DNA from: DYRB01 sp963802205
GTDB taxonomy: Bacteria > Pseudomonadota > Gammaproteobacteria > Chromatiales > Chromatiaceae
NCBI GenBank assembly: GCA_963802205.1
Contig: CAWDHW010000010.1
Coordinates: 1 to 64,000 of the forward strand
Reading direction: 5' to 3'
DNA length: 64,000 nucleotides
Part shown: in pieces, positions 1 through 7,361 of the stretch
Layout of the letters: each line of letters opens with the position of its first letter
Numbering within the stretch: the first letter of the stretch is position 1
The notes under the pieces: model-generated
What the model saw: only the letters and a program-made list of their open reading frames with translations
What the model was told of the DNA's origin: nothing
Database searches by the model: none
Program-made: the position numbers and the translations under genes

Positions 1-563
1 CACAGGCCCGCGCCAACATCAACGTCCAGCTCCACGTCGCCCCCGATGGCGAGGTCGCCTTTATCGGGGCCTCCCAGCAGCGGGTAGAGGGGAGCGGCTA
101 CTGCGGTAACCTCATCGATCCGCAATGGGTCCCACCCCCGTCGGTGGCCCTGATTTGCGATCAGGTCGCGCGCCGGGCGGCGGCGCTCGGCTGGCATGGG
201 GTCTGTGGCCTCGACCTGATGGAGGACGCCGCGGGGGAGGTCTGGCTGATCGATCCGAACTTCCGCCTGAACGGGTCCACCCCATTTTTCCTCTTGGGGG
301 ACTACCTCGCCACCCGTCACCGCCGCCCGGTCCTGACCACCGGCTACTTCTGCTACCCTGGCCCCCCGGTGGAGCTGTTCGAGCGCTTTCACCAGGAGAT
401 CGACCGCCGCGAGCTGCTGCCCATCGGGGCCCACTATGACCCCAGGGAAGACGGCAACACCCGCATCTACGCGGCGGTCATCGGCGAGGACGACCCCCAG
501 ACCCACGCCGGGCTGCTGGCCGCCTTCGCCGCCAGGCACCTCATCCCGGGCATCCATCTATGA
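1..563 (+). CDS. ATP-grasp domain protein, C-terminal part (cut by window edge)
   Basis: The frame is open from base 3 to the TGA at 561-563, so the 5' end lies outside the window. The visible 186 residues look like the C-terminal half of an ATP-grasp ligase. A GASQQRVEG segment is followed by a VCGLDLMED strand and by IDPNFRLNGST, the acidic/Asn metal-binding strand of the fold. Such enzymes join a carboxylate to an amine through an acyl-phosphate. The stop overlaps the ATG of the next gene (ATGA), so the two are translationally coupled. Pairing of an ATP-grasp gene with an N-formylglutamate amidohydrolase-like gene suggests a small peptide or amino acid conjugate pathway, but the substrate cannot be read from sequence. 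Confidence 0.7.
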   Translation, partial: QARANINVQLHVAPDGEVAFIGASQQRVEGSGYCGNLIDPQWVPPPSVALICDQVARRAAALGWHGVCGLDLMEDAAGEVWLIDPNFRLNGSTPFFLLGDYLATRHRRPVLTTGYFCYPGPPVELFERFHQEIDRRELLPIGAHYDPREDGNTRIYAAVIGEDDPQTHAGLLAAFAARHLIPGIHL

Positions 564-1418
564 GCCAGATCGCGGGCGTCCAGTCCTTCGAATACATCCA
601 GGGGACCCTCCCGGTCCTGCTGGAATTGCCCCACGGCGGCCACCTGACCCCGGACGAGGTCAAGTGCTATCTCCACCCCAAGTTCACCCCCGGGGACCGG
701 CGCGAGGACTCCGACGAGTTCAGCGACGAGCTCTATCTTGGCCTGCCGGCCGACCCCCATATCCTGCGCTTCATGATCTGGCGGGCCCACGCCGACCCCA
801 ACCGGGAGTGCGACGACCTCCAGCCGGACGGGACCGTCAAGACCCTGACCAGCCAGGGGGTGAAGATCTACCAGTCCGACCGCGGCCTGCCCTCCGCGGT
901 GCGTCAGCTGGTCATAGACCGCTACATCCGCCCCCACCGCGCCCGCCTGGAGGAGTTGATCGCCAGCCCCGCCATCGAACGGGTCGCCTTCTGCCACACC
1001 ATGCCGGGGATAGGCACCCGCACCTCGCTGGACAAGGGTGACCTGCGCCCCCTATTCACCTTCGGCAACGGCGGCGACACGGACGGACGCCCACTCAAGA
1101 ACTGCTTCGCCGAGCGGGCCCTGCTCCTGGCACTGGGGGAGATCGTCGAGACCAGCGTCGCGGACCTGGATGTGGGATTCAACTTCTGCGACGTCATCCG
1201 TTTCAACCATCCCTACACGGGTGAGAACTCCCTAAATCGCTTTGATCCCGAAGACCCTGCAAGGCAAACAGGCCCTGAGCATCGAGATCAACCGCGACCT
1301 GCTCCTGCACAACCCCGACAACATCACCCCTACCCGGGCCATCGTGAACCGGCTGGTGCTGGCGATGGCAGAGTGGGGAGGCGCCTGGGGCGCGCGCAGT
1401 GAGGGCACACCGTACTGA
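560..1418 (+). pseudogene. N-formylglutamate amidohydrolase family protein, frameshifted as sequenced
   Basis: The first frame starts at the ATG overlapping the upstream stop and gives family-like sequence: LLELPHGGH, then DRREDSDEFSDEL, then an HPYTGENS segment near residue 218. From about 1236 the family sequence continues in the next frame (KTLQGKQALSIEINRDLLLHN, ending EGTPY and TGA at 1416-1418). The typical QALSIEINR motif is thus out of frame with the N-terminus. Removing one A from the AAA at 1234-1236 restores a single frame of about 285 codons. Members hydrolyse N-formyl or related amide bonds using metal ligands. As sequenced, the product would have an unrelated tail after about residue 225. 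A sequencing insertion is as likely as real decay. Confidence 0.7.
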
Positions 1419-1423
1419 GAGGC

Positions 1424-1640
1424 TTGACCATACCCTGCGACATCCTCGCCAGAACCCAGGCCGAGATCCAGCGGGTGAATCCCGTGCACTCATCCCTTCT
1501 GTTTAGGGCCTTGACCGAAGGAAGATCCTGGATGCCTGATGCGGCTCGGCGAGAGGCAGAATCATGGCTCCAGCGCGCCCACGATGATTTGGGTGCCGCA
1601 CGCGAGCTGTTGTCGGGCACCGATCCAAAGGAGTCTCCCG
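1424..1640 (+). pseudogene. Decayed MNT nucleotidyltransferase / HEPN remnant
   Basis: One open frame carries two remnants. The first (1424-1531) resembles the C-terminal end of a minimal nucleotidyltransferase: a DILARTQAEI strand followed by FRALTEGRSW, the usual last motif of that family. The second starts at the ATG at 1532 and matches the N-terminus of a HEPN-domain protein: ESWLQRAHDDLGAARELL, with the characteristic alternating acidic and hydrophobic helix. After about 1640 similarity ends and the frame runs into a repeat region. Intact MNT/HEPN pairs are toxin-antitoxin modules. Here the body of the MNT domain and the HEPN RX4-6H motif are both missing, so this is probably a deletion scar and not a working module. 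Confidence 0.5.
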
Positions 1641-1692
1641 AGCAACGCTCATTTCCATTGACACATTTCGGCGTCGATTCGCGGCGACTTCC

Positions 1693-1783
1693 CCGTAGCC
1701 CGGATGGAGCGTCAGCGGAACCCGGGTGCTGCCTGACAGACTGGGTCTACATCTACGGGTTACCGCTGAAACCTGGGTTCCCG
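1693..1783. repeat. Imperfect inverted repeat of the GTAGCCCGGATG type
   Basis: The segment contains GTAGCCCGGATGGAGC, then AGCGGAACCCGGGT, and about 35 bases later CTGGGTTCCCG in inverted orientation. The motif resembles a short palindromic intergenic repeat often found in proteobacterial genomes. It sits exactly where the HEPN remnant loses similarity, before the end of topB. Family identity is from memory and was not checked. Confidence 0.4.
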
Positions 1784-1878
1784 TGTGAGCCATCCCGACT
1801 ACGACAGGCGGCTCCGGGGAGTATTTGCCCAATGGCTCCGCGTGGGGACGGGGATCAGGCCAACGGCTGGCTCAAGGC

Positions 1879-4419
1879 TCAAGTCCCCACCACCGGTTCG
1901 ACGACCAACTCCCATGCCGTATCCAGCCGCAGGCGGGCGGCATAGGCGGGACCATCGGCGTCCCGCAGCCCCTGGATGGGCCTGGTGCGGCGCTTCTGAA
2001 TCAGGTCCCGGAGCTGGGCCTGGGTGAGGTGCCGCCCGCCCACCTCCTTGGGAATGACCAGGTGGCACCCCTCGCGGTAGCGGTCGCAGCCGAAGGCGCC
2101 GCGGCCCTCGATGATGTGCCCCTGACCGCACTTGGGGCAGGTCAGGGGGGCCGTGCCCTCACCGCGCGCCGACCGCAGTGCGGAACCGGATGTATCCTGC
2201 ACCGGCGGCGCCAGGGCTTGCGCGACCGCGGCCGCAGGCGGTGGGCCGTCGGAGAAGTCGAATCCGACCTTGCCGCCCTCCCCCAGCTTGAGGCGTGCGC
2301 CAAAGACCCTCCCGGACTTAGCGAGGAAACCCTCGATACGCTCGGTGACGCCATGCTTCAGGAGGCGACCCACCTGGGTCTTGGTCAGGGTCACCCCGGC
2401 GACCTCCTTCCAGACGACGAAACCGCAACCCTCCCGATAACGGCTGCACCCAAAGGCACGGGCGGTCTCTATCAGGTCGCCGCTACCGCACAGGGGACAG
2501 GACCCGAGCCCCGAGGGTTTGGCCCCGCCGGGGCGGGTCGCTTTGCCGGCCTTCCCCCGCCGGCCGACCCCGGACCCTGGCCCAGCGGGGCGGGCCGCAG
2601 CCACCTGCTCGGCGGTCATGGCGGGACCCTCGGCGACCCGCGGGATCAGGTCGCTGACGAAGGCGACGATGTCGGCGTAGAAGGCATCGACGGACCGCCC
2701 CCCCTCCTCCACCTCCCTGAGTTGCTGCTCCCAGGCGGCGGTCAACTCCGGGCTGCGCAGCGGTTCGGCTACCAGGCCGACGAGGGCCCGGCCCTTGGCG
2801 GTGGCGCGCAAGGTCTTGCGGTCGCGTTCCACCAAGCCGGTGCGGATGAGCTTCTCGATGGTCTCGGCGCGGGTGGCCGGGGTGCCCAGCCCGGACCCCT
2901 TCATGGCCTGGGCCAGGGCCTCGTCCTCGATCTCCCGCCCGGCGGACTTCATGGCCGCAAGCAGGGTGGCGTCGGTGTAGGGGCGCGGCGGCTGGGTCTC
3001 CCGCTCCACCAGGTCCAGGGCATCCACATGCACCAATTGGCCGGGGGTCAGGGGCGGCAGGGGGGGCGCGGGCTCATCCCCGCCCTCCCCCGCCGCCGGA
3101 CCTGTGGACTGGCGTGGCGGATCGATCCGTTTCCAGCCATCCTCCAGGACCCGGGCCCCGCGGGCGACAAAGACCTCGCCGCCGATGTCGAGGGCGACAC
3201 GGGTCTCTTCCACCACCTGGTCCGGCAGAAAGACACCGACGAAGCGCGCCACCACCAGCTCGTAGACCCGCCGCTGGGGTTCGCTCAGGCCAGGCGGTGC
3301 CCGCCGTCCGGTGGGGACGATGGCGTGGTGATCCGTGAGCTTGGTACTGTCCACATAGGCCTTACTCAGACGGTGGCCGCCCTGAAGCCGGGCCAGGGCC
3401 TCCGGGGCCAGGGGATGGTCCAGGCGACTGAGGATGCCGGGCAACTCGGGAAGCATGTCCTCGGAGATGTGGCGGCTCTCGGTGCGTGGGTACGAGATCA
3501 GCTTGTGGGACTCGTAGAGGGCCTGGGCCGTCTCCAGGACCTGGGCCGCGGTGAGCCCGAAGCGGCGGTTCGCCTCGCGTTGCAGGCTGGTCAGATCGTA
3601 GAAGGGCGGCGGGCGGCGGTGCTCCACCGTCTGGTCCACTGCGGTCACGATCCCTGTCTGGTGGGGGCTGAGCCTCGCGTGCAGGCGCGCCGCCTCGGCC
3701 TTATCCTCGATGCGGGTCTCCCCATCCCGGCTGTAGCGGGCGCTGAAGCCCTCCGCCAGGCGGGCCACCAGCTCGTAGAACATGGTCTTGACGAAGCCGT
3801 TGATGCGGGCGTCGCGCTCGCAGATCATGGCCAGCGTCGGGGTCTGCACCCGCCCTATGGTGCAAAGGACGCCATTGCGGACCGTATAGGCACGGGTCAG
3901 GTTCATCCCCACCAGCCAGTCGGCCTGGGCCCGCGCGCGCGCGGCCCGCCCGAGGTCGTCGTAGTCCGCCCCCGGGCGCAGCTTGCCGAACCCCTCGCGG
4001 ATGGCCTCGTCCGTCAGGCTCGACACCCACAGGCGCCGCACCGGCTTGCGGCAGCGGGCATGGGCATAGATGAGACGGAAGATGTGCTCGCCCTCGCGCC
4101 CGGCGTCCGTGGCACAGACGACTTCCTGACAATCGGCGGCGGTAATAAGGTCGCGCACCACGCGAAACTGGGCGACCGTCTTGGGGTCGGTCTTGAGCCG
4201 CCAATCCTCTGGCACCATGGGTAGAGGTCCCAGGGACCAGCGTCCAGCCCAGTCCCCGCCATAGTCGTCTGGCTCGGCGAAGTGGAGCAGGTGCCCGATG
4301 GCCCAGGTTACCCGGTAGCCGTTGCCCTCCAGGAAGCCCTCGCGCCGCCCCGTGGCCCCCAAGACCCGGGCCAGGTCCCGCCCGACGCTGGGCTTCTCGG
4401 CGACGACGACAGTGGTCAT
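1879..4419 (-). CDS. topB: DNA topoisomerase III
   Basis: 846 residues, a type IA topoisomerase that decatenates and relaxes DNA by cutting one strand. The TOPRIM domain is at the N-terminus (VVAEKPS at 5-11, TDAGREGE at 104-111). The catalytic tyrosine is Tyr310 in SYPRTESR. The SLTDEAI and GRVQTPTLA segments are also present. The protein is longer than the 650-residue E. coli enzyme because the C-terminus carries two related modules (about residues 640-720 and 765-845). Each begins with a CPLC or CPKC pair and continues to a CSRYREGC or CDRYREGC pair, probably zinc-ribbon DNA-binding units. The start ATG lies 18 bases after the mgtE stop, so mgtE and topB are likely co-transcribed. Confidence 0.93.
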   Translation of the reverse strand: MTTVVVAEKPSVGRDLARVLGATGRREGFLEGNGYRVTWAIGHLLHFAEPDDYGGDWAGRWSLGPLPMVPEDWRLKTDPKTVAQFRVVRDLITAADCQEVVCATDAGREGEHIFRLIYAHARCRKPVRRLWVSSLTDEAIREGFGKLRPGADYDDLGRAARARAQADWLVGMNLTRAYTVRNGVLCTIGRVQTPTLAMICERDARINGFVKTMFYELVARLAEGFSARYSRDGETRIEDKAEAARLHARLSPHQTGIVTAVDQTVEHRRPPPFYDLTSLQREANRRFGLTAAQVLETAQALYESHKLISYPRTESRHISEDMLPELPGILSRLDHPLAPEALARLQGGHRLSKAYVDSTKLTDHHAIVPTGRRAPPGLSEPQRRVYELVVARFVGVFLPDQVVEETRVALDIGGEVFVARGARVLEDGWKRIDPPRQSTGPAAGEGGDEPAPPLPPLTPGQLVHVDALDLVERETQPPRPYTDATLLAAMKSAGREIEDEALAQAMKGSGLGTPATRAETIEKLIRTGLVERDRKTLRATAKGRALVGLVAEPLRSPELTAAWEQQLREVEEGGRSVDAFYADIVAFVSDLIPRVAEGPAMTAEQVAAARPAGPGSGVGRRGKAGKATRPGGAKPSGLGSCPLCGSGDLIETARAFGCSRYREGCGFVVWKEVAGVTLTKTQVGRLLKHGVTERIEGFLAKSGRVFGARLKLGEGGKVGFDFSDGPPPAAAVAQALAPPVQDTSGSALRSARGEGTAPLTCPKCGQGHIIEGRGAFGCDRYREGCHLVIPKEVGGRHLTQAQLRDLIQKRRTRPIQGLRDADGPAYAARLRLDTAWELVVEPVVGT

Positions 4420-4437
4420 GTCCGGGGGGCCGGTCCC

Positions 4438-5943
4438 TCAGCTACCCAGTACCAGTGAGGCCAGCCCCAGGAAGATGAAGAAACCGCCAGCGTCGGTGAC
4501 GAAGGTCAGGATGATGCTGCTGCCCATGGCCGGATCGCGCCCGAGGGCCCCGAGCCCCAGGGGGATGCCGATGCCGATCAGGGCCGCCAGGAGCATATTC
4601 AGCACCATGGCCACTGTCATCACCAGCCCGAGGTGCGTATCCCCGTAAAGGGCCCAGGTGACCAGGCCCATGATGGACCCCCACAGGGCGCCATTCGCCA
4701 GGCTCACGCCCATCTCCTTAAGCACCAGATAGCGGGCATTGCGCCCGTCGATCTGGTCCAGGGCCAGGCCACGGATGGTCAGTGCGACCGCCTGGTTGCC
4801 GGTGTTGCCGCCAATACTGGCGACAATGGGCATCAGGGCGGCCAGGGCGACGACCTTCTCGATGCTGTCCTCGAAGACCCCGATGACTCGCGAGGCGACG
4901 AAGGCGGTCATCAGGTTGATGGCGAGCCAGGGCCAGCGATTGCGGGCGGACTGCCAGATGCTGGCGAAGAGGTCTTCCTCACGTCGCAGACCCACCTGGG
5001 AGAGCATGTCCTGCTGGGCCGACTCCACCGCCTCTTCCATCACCGCATCCACGGTCAAACGCCCCACCAGTTGCCGGTGGGCATTGACCACAGGTGCGGC
5101 CACCAGGGCATAGCGTTCGAAGGCGAGGGCGGCGTCCCGGGCATCGTCGTCGGTCCGGAAGTAGACCGGGTCGGCGTCCATCACATCGCGCACGAGGTCG
5201 TCGGTGTCGTGGACCAGCAGGTCCTCGAAAAACAGCACCCCGGTCAGCACCCCCCCTTTGTCCACCACCATGAGCTTGTTGGTATTCTGAGGGAGCCGGC
5301 CCCGCCGGCGCAGGAAGCGCAGGACCACCTCCAGGCGGTGACCTTCGCTGACAGTGACCATCTCGAAGTCCATCAGTGCCCCCACCGAGCCCTCCGGGAA
5401 GGACAGGACGCTCTGAACCTGGGCCCGATCCTCCCGGGACAAGGCGTTGAGCAGCTCCGGGACCAACTCTGAGGGCAGGTGTGGAACCAGGTCGGCGATA
5501 TCGTCGCTGTCGAGCTTGCGGGTAGCGGCGATGATCTCGCCTGGGTCCATGTCCGCAATCAGGGACTCGCGAACGGCATCGGAGGTCTCCAGCAGCACGG
5601 CCCCGTCCAGATCCGGCGGGACTAAGTGCCACAACCGGCTGCGCTGCTCCAGCGGCAGCCCCTCCAGGACGAAGGCGATGTCCGCCGGGTGCAGGTGGGC
5701 GAGCTTGCGGGTGACCTCGACGGCCTGCTGGCGGGCTACCAACGACTCCACCAGCCCCTGCCGATGGGAATGCTGGCGGCTGACCAGAGACTCCTCCAGG
5801 TGTTGGCGGTCGAGGAGCTCGCGGAAGTGGCGCAGGGCCTCTTGGGGGTCGCGCTCCTTCGGGGCCACATCGGCGCGGCTGGGACCGGGGTCACCGATGC
5901 GGGCGCGTTCGCTCCTGGGGTCTGGCGTGGTGGGGCTGGACAT
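4438..5943 (-). CDS. mgtE: Magnesium transporter MgtE
   Basis: Start chosen at the ATG at 5943, which has a GAGG about ten bases upstream and gives 501 residues; an upstream in-frame ATG at 6057 would add a low-complexity tail. Order of domains: an N-terminal MgtE_N superhelix (HLHPADIAFVLEGLPL), a pair of CBS domains (VRDVMDADPVYFRTDD and following), then a five-helix membrane domain. The membrane domain contains MPIVASIGGNTGNQAV and, near the end, LTFVTDAGGFFIFLG, which form the Mg2+ pore. The family is a homodimeric Mg2+ channel gated by cytoplasmic Mg2+. No Mg2+ riboswitch was recognised upstream. Confidence 0.93.
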   Translation of the reverse strand: MSSPTTPDPRSERARIGDPGPSRADVAPKERDPQEALRHFRELLDRQHLEESLVSRQHSHRQGLVESLVARQQAVEVTRKLAHLHPADIAFVLEGLPLEQRSRLWHLVPPDLDGAVLLETSDAVRESLIADMDPGEIIAATRKLDSDDIADLVPHLPSELVPELLNALSREDRAQVQSVLSFPEGSVGALMDFEMVTVSEGHRLEVVLRFLRRRGRLPQNTNKLMVVDKGGVLTGVLFFEDLLVHDTDDLVRDVMDADPVYFRTDDDARDAALAFERYALVAAPVVNAHRQLVGRLTVDAVMEEAVESAQQDMLSQVGLRREEDLFASIWQSARNRWPWLAINLMTAFVASRVIGVFEDSIEKVVALAALMPIVASIGGNTGNQAVALTIRGLALDQIDGRNARYLVLKEMGVSLANGALWGSIMGLVTWALYGDTHLGLVMTVAMVLNMLLAALIGIGIPLGLGALGRDPAMGSSIILTFVTDAGGFFIFLGLASLVLGS

Positions 5944-6125
5944 GACGGCGGACCCTCGGCTGCATCCTGGACCGGCGCTCGCACCAGGGGGTCGGGTCCG
6001 GGCCTGGCATTTCACCTCAAAGGAGATGCGGGGCGCAAGGACTGGCTGGCGCCTCACGCCGACATCGGGCTCCTTTCGAAGGCGTGGTGGTCAAAGGACA
6101 TCCCCGCGCCCGGGGCTGAACGGAA

Positions 6126-6163
6126 ATAGAACCTACAGGGCCTATCGGCCCTGTAGGTTCTAT
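6126..6163 (-). terminator. Hairpin terminator after the sulfur globule gene
   Basis: A perfect 17-bp stem (left arm 6126-6142, right arm 6147-6163) with a TATC loop lies 44 bases after the sgp stop on the minus strand. It is followed on that strand by a short TTTCC run. The long perfect stem may also stabilise the mRNA 3' end of a highly expressed structural protein. Confidence 0.7.
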
Positions 6164-6206
6164 CGGAGACACCCCCGCGCCAAGGTGGCGTGGGGGTTGT
6201 GCGGAC

Positions 6207-6563
6207 CTACTTGGCCGAGCTGGTGGCCGGCGCGGCGGGAGCAGCGGGGGCAGCGGGGGCGGGATAAGCGTAGGGGGCGCCCCAGCCGTAACCATAGGGC
6301 GAACCCCAGCCGCCGTAGGGGTAGCCGTAGCCGCCCCAACCGTACCCATAGCTGGGATAGCCGCCCCAGCCATAGCCCGGATAGCCACCCCAGCCGTAAC
6401 CGGGATAGCCGCCCCAACCATAGCCGGGATAGCCCCAGCCACCCCAATTGTTGCCCCAGTTCATGAAGCTGAAGGGACCCCAAAAGGCGTTGGCCGGCAG
6501 GGACGTGAGCATCGTAGCGCCCACAACGGCAGCAGCAAGCAACAAACGACCAGACTTGCGCAT
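6207..6563 (-). CDS. sgpA: Sulfur globule protein (SgpA/SgpB type)
   Basis: 118 residues from the ATG at 6563, preceded by GAGGAGGAATGCG, a strong Shine-Dalgarno. A Sec signal peptide runs to about residue 26 (LLLAAAVVG core, cleavage after PANA). The mature protein starts FWGPFSFMNWG and is built of Gly/Tyr/Trp/Pro repeats: a nine-residue GWGGYPGYG-like unit occurs at least four times, followed by GY-rich variants and an Ala/Pro tail. This matches the envelope proteins that surround the periplasmic sulfur globules of Chromatiaceae during sulfide and thiosulfate oxidation. SgpA and SgpB are close homologues and I cannot tell which one this is. The gene stands alone, with its own FNR-type promoter upstream and a hairpin terminator downstream. 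Confidence 0.88.
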   Translation of the reverse strand: MRKSGRLLLAAAVVGATMLTSLPANAFWGPFSFMNWGNNWGGWGYPGYGWGGYPGYGWGGYPGYGWGGYPSYGYGWGGYGYPYGGWGSPYGYGWGAPYAYPAPAAPAAPAAPATSSAK

Positions 6564-6627
6564 CGCATTCCTCCTCAATCGACATCTCAAAAAGCGCGTG
6601 GCGCCCTCTGCGCCTCGCGACGGAGAT

Positions 6628-6669
6628 AGGTTAGGCCAGGTCTTCAGGGGGCTGTTTGATCAGGATCAA
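6628..6669 (-). promoter_or_regulatory. Class II FNR/Anr-type promoter of the sulfur globule gene
   Basis: TTGATCAGGATCAA at 6656-6669 is a full FNR half-site palindrome (TTGAT-N4-ATCAA). With the box centre at -41.5, transcription would start near 6621. A TAACCT hexamer at 6633-6628 then falls exactly at the -10 position, as in class II FNR activation. The leader would be about 58 bases. Anaerobic activation suits a gene needed for anoxygenic sulfide oxidation. Confidence 0.65.
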
Positions 6670-6772
6670 TAAAACCGGAATATTCCGATATTCTGATTTA
6701 GCTCCGGCTCGGTTACCCAGACAAGGCCAGGGCGGGACATGCCGGCCTGGCCGCCGGTCTCCCCGGTCCAGG

Positions 6773-7207
6773 TCAAGGCATTGCTTGCCCTGTCCTGGAT
6801 GTCTCGAAGCGGAACGGGGCAACCATGAGCCCGGCCCTGGTCTGGACCAGGACCTTGGCTTCCCAGGTCATACGATTGCGCACACAGACCGGGAGCATCC
6901 CCTGGCCCCGGTAGCGCCCATCTCCCGCCGGCTCCAGGGCCACACGGTTGTACCCCATGTTCATGTCGGCCCCGGCGAAGTCGAGATCCACTCCCAAGGC
7001 CTGGAGTCCGACCAGGTCCACCCTGAAGGCAAGCGGCGCCATCACGGGGATGCCCTGGGGCTCGATGGCCAGGGTCACGGCGCCACCCTCGGCGAAGGTT
7101 ACTGTGCAGGGCGCCTGACGCAGGCGACACCCCGGGTCCAGGGGGGCCAGGGCCACTGCCTGGGGATAGAGCAGGGGCCAGGCCTTATAGACCACGACCC
7201 CCAGCAC
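6773..7207 (-). CDS. FixH/YtkA-like membrane-anchored periplasmic protein, N-terminus disrupted
   Basis: The open frame with a permissible start (GTG 7207) gives 144 residues and begins inside a hydrophobic segment. The frame is open further upstream and encodes QASRLIALWVTLAVLLAAVL, a good membrane anchor, but has no ATG before a TAA near 7276. Two ATGs (7287 and 7293) lie in another frame. A 5-bp tandem duplication (CTAAC twice, 7274-7283) separates them; with one copy, translation would run MPNDPTPQASRLIALW into the anchor. The periplasmic part (DMNMGYNRVALEP, then GRYRGQGMLPVCVRNRMTWEA) resembles the YtkA/FixH beta-sandwich family, in which a small domain is held at the membrane. The family call is tentative. 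Confidence 0.5.
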   Translation of the reverse strand: MLGVVVYKAWPLLYPQAVALAPLDPGCRLRQAPCTVTFAEGGAVTLAIEPQGIPVMAPLAFRVDLVGLQALGVDLDFAGADMNMGYNRVALEPAGDGRYRGQGMLPVCVRNRMTWEAKVLVQTRAGLMVAPFRFETSRTGQAMP

Positions 7208-7273
7208 CGCCGCCAGCAGGACGGCCAGCGTGACCCACAGGGCAATCAGACGGCTGGCCTGTGGGGTCGGGTC

Positions 7274-7283
7274 GTTAGGTTAG
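7274..7283. repeat. 5-bp tandem duplication at the start of the FixH/YtkA-like gene
   Basis: GTTAG occurs twice in a row on the plus strand (CTAAC twice on the coding strand), just after two ATGCCT units that are themselves a 6-bp tandem. The extra five bases put the ATG out of frame with the rest of the gene. Confidence 0.6.
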
Positions 7284-7361
7284 GCATAGGCATGGCTGGT
7301 ATCTGCTCAATTGGCGCGGCGAATAGCGTCGATCAGTGCCCGACCACCTGGCGCCTTATGG

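Noticed and set aside
1424..1945. Functional HEPN toxin
   Set aside because: The RX4-6H motif and most of the domain are missing.
1879..4224. Long plus-strand frame opposite topB (1825-4224)
   Set aside because: Antisense shadow of a GC-rich gene; topB has full catalytic motifs and the plus frame has no family features.
5944..6125. Mg2+ riboswitch before mgtE
   Set aside because: No M-box-like conserved blocks were seen.
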